Below are positions 25,078 through 37,019 of a stretch of 64,000 nucleotides of DNA, piece by piece. Under the pieces are notes generated by a model. The model saw only the letters and a program-made list of their open reading frames with translations. It did not search any database and was not told where the DNA came from. Both the position numbers and the translations under genes were made by a program. The stretch's first letter is position 1. Every line of letters begins with the position of its first letter. The stretch is from NCBI GenBank assembly GCA_963580285.1, contig OY757026.1, positions 43,455,431-43,519,430 of the forward strand, written 5' to 3'. Origin of the DNA: Lucinisca nassula. Taxonomy: Eukaryota; Mollusca; Bivalvia; Lucinida; Lucinidae.

Positions 25078-25315
25078 TCTTCTGTGGCGATTTTTTATGT
25101 TGTTGTTTGTTACTTACTGTGTGTATCACTTGTGTCTTTTTATTTTGGATGGCCATATGGCCATTTTGTGGGAAAGTGACTGTCCTTATGGACTTTTTTT
25201 GTTTAGGTTTCCATTATGGTCTGGTCGCTTAATGTTTGTGTTTCTTTCCCTTTGGTGTCTTTGATTGGTGGAGTAAGTTATTTGTATCGATTCCTGATCT
25301 TTGTTTTACTTCTAG
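25078..25315. other. Unrecognised 238-bp non-satellite insertion
   Basis: The array stops after 'tattcaaccat' and resumes exactly at TTTTAAAGTT, leaving 238 bp unrelated to the monomer. The plus strand is T- and G/T-rich and ends in TTTTACTTCTAG. It contains the perfect palindrome ATGGCCATATGGCCAT at 25149-25164 and a near-dyad GTCCTTATGGAC a little downstream. Only a weak 5-bp direct repeat (CTTCT at 25079-25083 and 25309-25313) could be a target duplication. The expected 'gcc' before TTTTAAAG is missing. Two overlapping short reading frames show no recognisable domain. It could be a non-autonomous transposon remnant or captured non-repetitive DNA; I cannot assign a family. Confidence 0.7.
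25149..25164. repeat. Perfect 16-bp palindrome inside the 238-bp insertion
   Basis: ATGGCCATATGGCCAT equals its own reverse complement with no spacer. Nothing similar occurs in the surrounding satellite. It could be a protein-binding dyad or part of a terminal or subterminal structure of the inserted element. Confidence 0.9.
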
Positions 25316-28300
25316 TTTTAAAGTTAAAAGGTTATCAAACTACTCCTACAGGAGCTGTCTAATTTGGGCCAATATTGTTTGCAACCATGCCTTTTAAAGA
25401 TAAAAGTTATCAAACTACTCCTACAGTAGCTGTGTGATCTGAGCCCATATTGTTTGCAACCATTACTTTTAAAGTTAAAAGGTTATCAAACTACTCCTAC
25501 AGGAGCTGTCTGATCTTGGCCCATATTGTTTGCAGCCATGCTTTTAAATGTTAAATGGTTATCAAACTACTCCTTAAGGAGCTGTCTGATCTGGGTCCAT
25601 ATTATTGCAGCCATAACTTTTAAAGTTAAAATGTTATCAAACTACTCCTACAGGAGCTGTCTGATCTGGGCCCATATTGTATTCAACCATGCCTTTTAAA
25701 GTTAAAAGGTTATCAAACTACTCCTACAGGAGCTGTCTGATCTGGGCCCATTGTGTTTGCAACCATGCCTTTTAAAGTAAAAAGGTTATCAAACTACTCC
25801 TACAGGAGCTGTCTGATCTGGGCCCATATTGTTTGCAACCATGCTTTTTAAAGTTAAAAGGTTATCAAACTACTCCTAAAGGAGCTGTCTGATCTGAGCG
25901 AATATTGTTTGCAGCCGTTACTTTTAAAGTTAAAAGGTTATCAAACTACTCCTACAGGAGCTGTCTGATCTGGGCCCATGTTGTTTGCAGCCATGACTTT
26001 TAAAGTTAAAAGAGTATCAAACTACTTCTTAAGCAGCTGTCTGATCTGGGCCCATATTGTTTTAAACCATGCCTTTTTAAGATAAAAGTTATCAAATTAC
26101 TCCTGCAGGAGCTGTCTGATCCGGGCCCATATTGTTTGCAGTAATGACATTTAAAGTTAAAAGAATATCAAAATACTTCCTAAGGAGCTGTCTGATCTGG
26201 GTCCATATTGTTTTCAACCATGCCTTTTAAACTTTTAAAGTTCAAAAAATATCAAACTACTCCTACAGGAGCTGTCTGATCTCGGCCCATATTGTTTGAA
26301 ACCATGCCTTTTAAAGTTAAAATGTTATCAAACTACTAATACAGGAGCTGTCTGATCTGGGCCCATATTGTTTGCAGCCATAACTTTTTATCAAACTACT
26401 CATACAGGAGCTGTCTGATCTGGGCCCATATACTTTGCAGCCATAACTTTTAAAGTTAAAAGGTTATTCAACTTCTCCTACAGGAGCTGTCTGATCTGAG
26501 CCCATATTGTTTGTAGCCATAACTTTTAAAGTTAAAATGTTATGAAACTACTCCTACAAGAGCTGTCTGATCTGGGCCCATATTGTTTGCAACCATGCCT
26601 TTTAAAGTTAAGATATTATCACACTACTCCTACAGGATCTGTCTGATCTGGGCCCATATTGTTTGCAGCCATAATTTTTAAAGTGAAAAGGTTATCAAAC
26701 TACTCCTACAGGAGCTGTCTGATCTAGGACCATATTGTTTGCAACGATATTTTTTAAAGTTAAGAGGTTATCAAACAACTCCTGCAGGAGCTGTCTGATC
26801 TGGGCCCATATTGTATTCAACCATGCCTTTTAAAGTTAAAAAGTTATCAAACTACTCCTACTGGAGCTGTCTGATCTGGGCCCATATTGTTTGCAACCAT
26901 GCCTTTCAAAGTAAAAAGTTTATCAAACTACTCCTACAGGAGCTGTCTGATCTGGGCCCATATTGTTTGCAACATTGCCTTTTAAAGTTAAAAGTTTATC
27001 AAACTACTCCTAGAGGAGCTGTCTGATCTGAGCCCATATTGTTTGCAACCATTACTTTTAAAGTTAAAAGGTTTTCAAACTTCTCCTACAGGAAGTGTCT
27101 GATCTGGGCCCATATTGTTTGCAGCCATGCCTTTTGAAGTTGAAAGTTTATCAAACTATTCTTTAAGGAGCTGTCTGATCTGGGCCCATATTGTTTGCAG
27201 CCATAACTTTTAAAGTTAAAATGTTATCAAACTACTCCTACAGGAGCTGTCTGATCTGGACCCATATTGTATTCAACCATGCATTTTAAAGTTTAAATGT
27301 TATCACACTACTCCTTCAGGAGCTGTCTGATCTGGGCCCATATTATTTGCAATCATGCCTTTTAAAGTAAAAAGGTTATCAAACTACTCCTACAGGAGCT
27401 GTCTGATCTGGGCCCATATTGTTTGCAACCATACCTTTTAAAGTTAAAAGTTTATCAAACTACTCCTACAGGAGCTGTGTGATCTGAGCCCATATTGTTT
27501 GCAACCGTTATTTTTAAAGTTAAAAGGTTATCAAACTACTCCTACAGGAGCTCTCTGATCTGGGCCCATATTGTTTGCAGCCTTGCCTTTTAAGTTAAAA
27601 GGTTATCAAAGGTCTCCTAAAGAAGCTGTCTGATCTGGGCCCATATTGTTTGCATCATAAACTTTTAAAGTTAAAAGATTATCAAACTACTCCTACAGGA
27701 GCTGTCTGATCTTGGCCCATCTTGTTTTCAACCATGCCTTTTAGTTATAAAAGGTTATCAAACTACTCCTACAGGAGCTGTCTGATCTGGGCCCATATTG
27801 TTTGCAGCCATTACTTTTAAAGTTAAAAGGTTATCAAACTGCTACAGGAGCTGTCTGATCTGGCCCCATATTGTTTGTAACCATGCCTTTAAAGTTAAAA
27901 TGTTATCAAACTACTCCTACAGAAGCTGTCTGATCTGGGCCCATATTGTTTGCAGCCATAACTTCTTATCAAACTACTCCTACAGGAGGTGTCTGATCTG
28001 GGCCCATATTGTTTGCAGCCATGTCTTTTAAAGTTAAAAGGTTATCAAACTACTCCTACAGGAGCTGTCTGATCTGGGCCCATATTGTTTGTAGCCATAA
28101 CTTTTAAAGTTAAAATGTTATCAAACTACTCCTACAGGAGCTGTCTGATCTGGGCCCATTTTGTTTGCAACCATGCCTTTTTAAAGTTAAAATGTTATCA
28201 AACTACTCCTATAGGAGCTCTCTGATCTGGGCCCATATTGTTTGCAACCGTAACTTTTAAAGTTAAAAGGTTATCAAACTGCTACAGGAGCTGTCTAATC

Positions 28301-28320
28301 TGGGCCCATATTGTTTGCAG
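25316..28320 (+). repeat. 76-bp satellite array, segment 3 (plus orientation)
   Basis: Same monomer and orientation as before the 238-bp insertion. Variants enriched here are 'ctccttaaggagctg', 'tattgtattcaaccatgcc', 'gagcccatattg' and 'gtaaaaaggttatc' units. Deleted monomers of about 63 bp that lack AAAGTTAAAAGGT occur near 26388 and 27966. No gene is seen. Confidence 0.96.
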
Positions 28321-28415
28321 CCTTTTTTTGATTTTGATTTTGATTTTATTTTATTTTATTTTATTTTGCAGCCTTTTTTTCATTTTTTTTTTAACTCAAT
28401 TTTGATTTTTATTTG
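28321..28415. repeat. T-rich low-complexity insertion with (TTTTGA)n and (TTTTA)n
   Basis: The satellite is interrupted after TTTGCAG by CCTTTTTTT, then runs of TTTTGA and TTTTA, then a second TTTTGCAGCCTTTTTTT, then another T tract and TTTTGATTTTTATTTG before the array resumes at CTTTTAAAGTT. The repeated GCAGCCTTTTTTT (28317-28329 and 28368-28380) flanks the microsatellite. This may be slippage seeded on the satellite linker or the poly(A) remnant of a tiny retrotransposed fragment read on the other strand. Confidence 0.85.
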
Positions 28416-31400
28416 TCTTTTAAAGTTAAAAGGCTATGAAACTACTCCTATAGGAGTTGACTGATCCTGATCTGGGCCCATATTGCTTGCAGCAATGCCT
28501 TTTACAATAAAAGGTTATCAATCTACTCCTACAGGAGCTGTCTGATCTGGGCCCATATTGTTTGCAACCATAACATTTAAAGTTAAAAGGTTATCAAATT
28601 ACTCCTACATGAGCTGTCTGATCTGGGCCGTTATTGTTTGCAGCCATTACTTTTAAAGTTAAAAGGTTAACAAACTACTCCTTAAGGAGCTGACTGATCT
28701 GGGCCCATATTGTTTGCAGCCATAACTTTTAAAGTTAAAAGGTTATCAAACTAGTCCTACAGATGCTGTCTGATCTGGACCCATATTGTTTTCAACAATA
28801 ACTTTTAAATTTAAAAGGTTATCAAACTACTCCTTCATGAGCTGTCTGATCTGGGCCCATATAGTTTGCAACCTTTACTTTTAAAGTTAAAAGTTTATCA
28901 AACTACTCCTACAGGAGCTGTATGATCTGGCCCATATTGTTTTCAGCCATATTATTTAAAGTTAAAAGGTTATCAAACTACTCCTACAGGAGCTGTCTGA
29001 TATGGGCCCATATTGTTTGCAGCCTTGTCTTTTAAAGTTAAAAAGTTATCAAACAACTCCTACAGGAGATATCTGATCTGCTCCCATATTGATGCAGCCA
29101 TGCCTTTTAAAGTTAAAAGGTTATCAAACTACTTCTACAGGAGCTGTCATATATGGGCCCATATTTTTTGCAACCATGCCATTTAAAGTTAAAAGATTAT
29201 CAAACTACTCCTACAGGAGCTGTCTGATCTGGGCCCAAATTGTTTGCAGCCATGCCTTTTAAAGTTAAAAGATGATCAAACTACTCCTACAGGAGCTGTC
29301 TGATCTGGGTTCATATTGTTTGCAACCATTACTTTTAAAGTTAAAAGGTTTTCAAACTTCTCCTTCAGGAGCTGTCTGATCTGGGCCCATATTGTTTGCA
29401 GCCATGCCTTTTGAAGTTAAAAGTTTATCAAACTACTCTTTAAGGAGCTGTCTGATCTGGGCCCATATTGTTTGCAGCCATAACTTTTAAAGTTAAAATG
29501 TTATGAAACTACTCCTACAGGAGCTGTCTGATCTGGGCCCATATTGTATTCAACCATGCATTTTAAAGTTTAAAGGTTATCATACTACTCATACAGGAGA
29601 TGTCTGATCTGGGCCCATATTGTTTGCAATCATGCCTTTTAAAGTAAAAAGGTTATCAAACTACTCCTACAGGAGCTGTCTGATCTGGGCCCATATTGTT
29701 TGCAAGCATAACTTTTAAAGTTAAAAGGTAATCAAACTACTCCTACAGGAGCTGTCTGATCTGGGCCCATATTGTTTGCAACCATGCCTTTAAAGTTAAA
29801 AGTTTATCAAACTACTCCTACAGGAGCTGTCTGATCTGGGCCCATATTATTTGCAGCCATGCCTTTTATAGTTAAAAGGTTATCAAACTACTCCTACAGG
29901 AGCTGTCTCATCTGGGCCCATATTGTTTTCAGCCATAACTTTTAAATATAAAAGGTTATAAAATTTCTCCTGCAGGAGCTATCTGATCTGGTCCCATATT
30001 ATTTTCAACCATGCCTTTTAAAGTTAAAAGGTTATCAAACTTCTCCTACAGGAGCTGTCTGATCTTGGCCCATATTGTTTGCAACCATAACTTTTAAAGT
30101 TAAAAGGTTATCAAACTACTCCTAAAGGAGCTGTCTGATGTGGGCCCTTATTGTTTTCATTCTTGCGTTTTAAAGTTAAAAAGTTATCAAAATTATCCTA
30201 TAGGAGCTGTCTGATCTGGGCCCATATTGTTTGCAACCATGCCTTTTAAACTTAAGATGTTATCAAACTACACCTACTGGAGCTGCCTGATCTGGGCCCA
30301 TATTGTTTGCAACCATGCCTTTTAAAGTTAAAATGTTATCAAACTACTCCTACAGGAGCTGTCTGATCTAGGTCCATATTTTTTGCAACCATGCCTTTTA
30401 AAGTTAAAAGGTTATCCTACTTCTCCTATAGGAGCTGTCCGATCTGGGCCCATATTGTCTGCAACCATAACTTTTGAAGTTAAAAGACAATCTAACTACT
30501 CCTACAGGAGCTGTCTGATCCATATTGTTTACAGCCATATCTTTTAAAGTTAAAAGGTTATCACACTATTCCTTCAGGAGTTGTCTGATCTGGGCCCATA
30601 TTATTTGCAACCATAACTTTTTAAGTTAAAAGGTTATAAAACTACTCCTACAGGAGTTGTCTGATCTGGACCCATATTGTTTGCAGCTATAACTTTTAAA
30701 GTTAAAAGGTTATCAAAGTACACCTACTGGAGCTGTCTGACCTGGGCCCATATTGTTTGCAACCATGCCTTTTAAAGTTCAAATGTTATCAAACTACTCC
30801 TACAGGAGCTGTCTGATCTGGGCCCATATTGTTTGCAGCCATAACTTTTTATCAAACTACTCCTACAGGAGCTGTCTGAACTGGGCCCATATTGTTTGCA
30901 GCCATAACTTTTTATCAAACTACTCCTACAGGAGCTGTCTTATCTGGGCCCATATTGTTTGCAGCCTTGTCTTTTTAAGTTAAAATGTTATTAAACTACT
31001 CCTAAAGGAGCTGTCTGATCTGGGACCATATTATTTGCAGCCATAACTTTTAAAGTTAAAAGGTTATCAAACTACTACTACAGGAGCTATCTGATCTGGG
31101 CCCATATTGTTTGCAGCCTTGTCTTTTAAAGTTAAAAGGTTATCAAACTACTCCTACAGGAGGTGTTTGATCGGGGCCCATATTGTTTGCAGCCATAACT
31201 TTTAAAGTGAAAAGGTTATCAAACTACTCCTACAGGAGCTGTCTGATCTAGGCCCACATTGTTTGCAACCATGCCTTTTAAAGTTAAAAGGTTATCAAAC
31301 TACTCCTACAGAACCTGTCTGATCTGGGCCCATATTGTTTGCAACAAAAATCTTTAAAGTTAAAAGGTTATCAAACTACTCCTACAGGAGCTGTCTGATC

Positions 31401-32176
31401 TGGGCCCATATTGTTTGCAGCCATAACTTTTTATCACACTACTCCTACAGGAGCTGTCTGATCTGGGTCCATATTGTTTGCAGCCTTGTCTTTTAAGTTA
31501 AAATGTTATTAAACTACTCCTGCAGGAGCTGTCTGATCTGGGCCCAAATTATTTGCAGCCATAACTTTTAAAGTTAAAAGGTTATCAAACTACTCCTGCA
31601 GGAGCTGTCTGACCTGGGCCCATATTGTTTGCAACCATGCCTTTTAAAGTTAAAAGGTTATCAATCTACTCCTACAGAACCTGTCTGGTCTGGGCCCAAA
31701 TTGTTTGCAACCAAAATCTTTAAAGTTAAAAGGTTATCAAACTATTCCTACAGGAGCTGTCTGATCTGGGCCCATATTGTTTGCAGTCTTGTCTTTTAAA
31801 GATAAAAGGTTATTAAACTACTCCTACAGGAGTTGTCTGATCTGGGCCCATATTGTTTGCAACCATAAGTTTCGTAGTTAAAAGGATATCAAACTACTCC
31901 TACAGGAGCTGTCTGACCTGGGCCGATATTGTTTGCAGCAATGCCTTTTAAAATTAAAAGGTTATCAAACTACTCCTATAGGAGCTGTCTGATCTGGGCC
32001 CATATTGTTTGCAACCATTACTATTAAAGTTAAAAGGTTATCAAACTGCTCCTAAAGGAGCTGTCAGATCTGGGCCCATGTTGTTTGCAGCCATAACTTT
32101 TAAAGTTAAAAGGTTATCAAACTACTCCTTCATGAGCTGTCTGATCTTGGCCCATATTGTTTGCAACCATGCCTTT
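28416..32176 (+). repeat. 76-bp satellite array, segment 4 (plus orientation)
   Basis: Monomers continue in plus orientation up to the strand switch. Two adjacent deleted monomers of 63 bp are seen with ATCAAACTAC at 30851 and ATCAAAC at 30914. A 'tgatcctgatc' mini-duplication occurs in the first unit after the T-rich insertion (near 28463). Linkers with 'gcagccttgtcttttaaag' are common from 31 kb on. No gene is seen. Confidence 0.96.
30840..30980 (+). repeat. 63-bp deleted monomer subtype (tandem pair)
   Basis: In these units TTTTAAAGTTAAAAGGTTATC is reduced to TTTTTATC, a 13-bp loss, giving a 63-bp period (30851 to 30914). The same deletion form appears near 2696, 26388, 27966, 31428, 49208, 50601, 59048 and 60410. 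In the inverted block it appears near 35273, 38971 and 44845. Because 63 is divisible by three, this subtype keeps one reading frame between neighbours, which lengthens chance ORFs. Confidence 0.85.
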
Positions 32177-32198
32177 TTGTCTGATCCTACAGGAGCTA
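32177..32198. other. Array inversion junction 1 (plus to minus), scrambled
   Basis: Plus-oriented monomers end in 'ttgcaaccatgccttttt'. There follow fragments of monomer out of order (GTCTGAT joined to CCTACAGGAGCT). From ACAAACAATATGGGCCCAG onward every unit is in reverse-complement orientation. The joint is not a clean mirror: short plus-strand pieces are spliced together, as expected from template switching or end joining. All copies on the left read CTGATCTGGGCCC and all on the right read GGGCCCAGATCAG. Confidence 0.92.
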
Positions 32199-33549
32199 CA
32201 AACAATATGGGCCCAGTTAGACAGATCCTGTAGGAGTAGTTTTATAACCTTTTAACTTTAAAAGGCAAGGTTGCAAACAATATGGGCCCAGATCAGACAG
32301 CTCCTGTAGGAGTAGTTTGATAACATTTTAACATTTAAAGTTATGGCTACTAACAATATGGGCCCAAATCAGACAGCTCCTGTAGGAGTAGATTGATAAC
32401 CTTTTAACTTTAAAAGACAAGGCTGCAAACAATATGGGCCCAGATCAGACAGCTCGTATAGGAGTAGTTTGATAACCTTTTAACTTTAAAAGTTGTGGCT
32501 GCAAACAATATGGGCCCAGATCAGACAGCTCCAGTAAGAGTAGTTTGATAACCTTTTAACTTCAAAAGTTATGGCTGCAAACAATATGGGCCCAGATCAG
32601 ACAGCTCATGTAGGAGTAGTTTTATAAACCTTTTAACTTTAAAAGTTATGGCTGCAAACAATATGGGCCCAGATCAGACAGCTCCTGTAGGAGTAGTTTG
32701 ATAACATTTTAACTTAAAAAGATAAGGGTGACAACAGTATGTGCCCAGATCAGACAGCTCCTGTAGGAATAGTTTGATAACCTTTTAACTTTAAAAGTTA
32801 TGGCTGCAAACAATATGGGCCCAGATCAGACAGCTCCTGTAGGAGTAGTTTATTAACCTATTAACTTTAAAAGGTATGGCTTCAAACAATATGGGCCAAG
32901 TTCGGACAGCTCCGGTAGGAGTAGTTTGATAACCTTTTAACTTTAAAAGTTATGGCTGAAAACAATATGGGCCCAGATCAGACAGCTCCCGTAGGAGTAG
33001 TTTGATAACCTTCAACTTTAAAAAGTAATGGCTACAAACAATATGGGCCCAGATCGGACAGCTCCTGTAGGAGTAATTTTGATAACCTTTTAACTTTAAA
33101 AGTTATGGTTGCAAACAATATGGGCCCAGATCAGACAGCTCCTGAAGGAGTAGTTTGATAACTTTTTAACTTTAAAAGGCATGGTTGCAAACAATATGAT
33201 CCCAGATCAGACAGCTTCTGTAGGAGTAGTTTAATAACATTTTAACTTTAAACGTTATGGCTGCAAACAATATGGGCCCAGATCAGACAGCACCTGTAGG
33301 AGTAGTTTGATAACCTCCTAACTTTATAAGACAAGTCTGTAAACAATATGGGCCCAGATCAGACAGCTCCTGTAGGAATAGTTTGATAGCCTTTTAACTT
33401 TATAAGTTATGGCTGCAAACAATATGGGACCATATCAGACAGCTCCTGTAGGAGTAGTTTGATAACATTTTAACTTTAAAAGTTATTGCTGCAAACAATA
33501 TGGGCCCAGATCAGACAGCTTCTGTAGGAGTAGTTTGATAACCTTTTAA

Positions 33550-34640
33550 CTTTAAAAGACATGGCTGCGAACAATATTGGCCAAGACAACTCTTGTAGGA
33601 GTAGTTTGATAATCTTTTAACTTTAAAAGTTATGGCTGCAAACAACATGGGCACCCATCAGACAGCTCCTGTAGGAATAGTTTGATAAACTTTTAACTTT
33701 GAAAGTTATGGCTGCAAACAATATGGGCCCTGATCAGACAGCTCCTGCATGAGTAGTTTGATAACCTTTTAACTTTAAAAGTAATGGTCGCAAACAATAT
33801 GGGCCAAGATCAGACAGCTCCTGTAGGAGTTTTTTTAATAACCTTTTAACTTTAAAAGGCATTGTTGCAAACAATATGGGCCCAGATCAGACAGCTCCTG
33901 CAGGAGTAGTTTGATAACATTTGAACTTTTAAAGGCATGGTTACAAACAATATGGGCCAAGATCAGACAGCTCCTGTAGGAGTAGTTTGATAACATTTTA
34001 ACTTTAAAAGTTATGGCTGCAAAAATATGGGCCCAGATCAGACAGCTCCTGTAGGAGTAGTTTGATAACCTTTCAACTTTAAAAGACATGGCTGCGAACA
34101 ATATTGGCCAAGACAACTCTTGTAGGAGTAGTTTGATAATCTTTTAACTTTAAAAGTTATGGCTGCGAAAAACATGGACCCCGATCAGACAGCTCCTGTA
34201 GGAATAGTTTTATAACGTTTTAACTTTAAAAGTTATGGCTGCAAACAATGTGGGGCCAGATCAGACAACTCCTGTAGGAGTAGTGTGATAACCTTTTAAC
34301 TTTAAAAGTAATGGCTGCAAACAATATGGGCCCAGATCAGACAGCTCCTGTATGAGTAGTTTGATAACCTTTTAACTTTAAAAGTAATGGTTGCAAAAAA
34401 TATGGGCCAAGATCAGACAGCTCCTGTAGGAGTATTTTAATAACCTTTTAACTTTAAAAGGCATTGTTGCAAACAATATGGGCCCAGATCAGACAGCTCC
34501 TGCAGGAGTAGTTTGATAACATTTTAACTTTAAAAGGCATGGTTACAAACAATATGGGCCAAGATCAGACAGCTCCTGTAGGAGTAGTTTGATAAGATTT
34601 TAACTTTAAAAGTAATGGCTGCAAAAAATATGGACCCAGA
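33550..34640 (-). repeat. Block copies offset about 530-600 bp in the inverted block
   Basis: A unit with ACATGGCTGCGAACAATATT occurs at 33559 and 34086. The downstream 'gtaggagt(t/a)tttttaataacc' plus GGCATTGTTGCAAAC units occur at 33858 and 34460. The two offsets (527 and 602 bp) differ by about one monomer, so the duplicated block also gained or lost a unit. Confidence 0.75.
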
Positions 34641-37019
34641 TCAGACAGCTCCTGTAGGAGTAGTTTGATAACCTTTTAACTTTAAAAGACAATGCTACAA
34701 ACAATATTGGCCAAGATCAGACAGCTTCTGTACGAGTAGTTTGATAACCTTTTAACTTTAAAAGTTATGGTTGCAAACAATATGGGCCAAGGTCAGACAG
34801 CTCCAGTATGAGTATTTTGATAACCTTTTAACTTTAGAAGTTATAGCTGCAAACAATATGGGCCCAGATCAGACAGCTCCTGTAGAAGTAGTTTTATAAC
34901 CTTTTAACTTTAAAGTTATGGTTGCAAACAATATGGGCCCAGATCAGACAGCTCCTGTACGAATAGTTTTATAACCGTTAACCTTTAAAAGTTATGGCTG
35001 CAAACAATATGGGCCCAGATCAGACATGTCTGTAGGAGTAGTTTGATAACATTTGAACTTTAAATGTTATGGCTGCAAACAATATGGGCCCAGATCAGAC
35101 AGCTCCTGTAGGAGTAGTTTGATAACATTTTAACTTAGGAAGACAAGACTGCAAACAATATGGGCCCAGATCAGACAGCTCCTGCAGGAGTAGTTTGATA
35201 ACCTTTTAACTTTAAAAGTTATGGCTGCAAACAATATGGGCCCAGATCAGACAGCTCCTGTAGGAGTAGTTTGATAAAAAGTTATGGCTGCAAACAATAT
35301 GGGTCCAGATCAGACAGCTCCTGTAGGAGTATTTTGATAACACCTGAACTTTAAAAGGCATGGTTGCAAACAAAATGGGCCCAGATCAGACAGCTCCTGT
35401 AGGAGTAGTTTGATAACCTTTCAACTTTAAAAGCTATGGCTGCAAACAATGTGGGCCCAGATCAGACAGCTCCTGTAGGAGAAGTTTGATATCCTTTTAA
35501 CTTTAAATGACATCGACTGAAAACAATAAGGGCCCAGATCAGACAGCTTCTGTAGGAGTAGTTTGATAACCTTTTAACTTTAAAAGTTATGGCTGCAAAC
35601 AATATGGGCCCAGGTCTGACAGCTCCTGTAGGAGTAGTTTTACAACCTTTTAACTTCAAAAGTTATGGTTGCAAACAATATGGGCCCAGATCAGACAGCT
35701 CCTGAAGGAGTAGTTTGTTAACCTTTTAAGTTTAAAAGGCATGGTTACAAATAATATGGGCCCAGATCAGACAGCTCCTGTAGGAGTAGTTTGATAACCT
35801 TTAAACTTTTAAGCGCAAGGTTGAAAACAATATGGGCCCAGATGAGACAGCTCCTGTAGGAGTAGTTGTATAACCTTTTAACTTTAAAAGGCAAGGTTGC
35901 AAACAATATGGGCCAAGATCAGACAGCTCATGAAGGAATAGTTTGATAACCTTTTAACTTTAAAAGTAATGGTTGCAAACAATATGGACCCAGATCAGAC
36001 AGCTCCTATAGGAATAGTTTGATAACCTTTTTATTTTAAAAGGCATGACTGCAAACAATATGGGCCCAGGTCAGACAGCTCCTGTAGGAGTAGTTTGATA
36101 ACATTTTAACTTTAAAAGTTATGGCTGCAAACAATATGGCCCCAGATCAGACAGCTCCTGTAGGAGTAGTTTGATAACCTTTTAACGTTAAAAGTAATGG
36201 CTGCAAACAATATGTGCCGAGACCACACAGCTTCTGTAGGAGTAGTTTGAATACCTTTTAACTTTAAATGTTAAGGTTGCAAACAATATGGGCCCAGATC
36301 AGACAGCTCCTGTAGGAGTAGTTTGATAACCTTTTAATTGTAAAAGGCATTGCTGCAAACAATATGGGCCCAGATCAGACAGTAGTTTGATAACCTTTTA
36401 ACTTTAAAAGGCATGGCTGCAAACAATATGGGCCCAGATCAGACAGCTCCTGTAAGAGTAGTTTGATAAACTTTTAACTTTAAAAGTTATGGCTGCAAAC
36501 AATATGGGCCCAGAGCAGACAGCTCCTGTAGGAGTAGTTTGATAACCTTTTAACTTTAAAAGTTATGGCTGCAAACAATATGGGCCCAGATCAGACAGAT
36601 CGTGTAGGAGTAGTTTGATAACCTTTTAACTTTAAAAGTTATGGCTGCAAACAATATGGGCCCAGAACAGACATCTCCTGTAGGAGTAGTTTGATAACCT
36701 TTTAACTTTAAAAGTTATGACTGCAAACAATAGGGGCCACGATATGACAGCTCCTGTAGGAGTAGTTTGATAACCTTTTAACTTTAAAAGTTATGGTTGC
36801 AAATAATATGGGCCCAGATAAGACATCTCCTGTAGGAGTAGTTTCATAACATTTTAACTTTAAAAGTTATGGCTACAAACAATATGGGCCCAGATCAGAC
36901 AGCTCCTGTAGGAGTAGTTTGATAACCTTTTTACTTTAAAGGCATGGTTGCAAACAATATGGACCCAGATCAGACAGCTCCTGTAGGAGTAGTTTGATAA
37001 CCTTTTAACTATAAAAGTT

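Noticed and set aside
25064..25264. Two overlapping ORFs of 63 and 66 codons in the 238-bp insertion
   Set aside because: They begin in satellite, use T-rich sequence that translates as hydrophobic residues, and show no domain or signal-peptide logic beyond composition.
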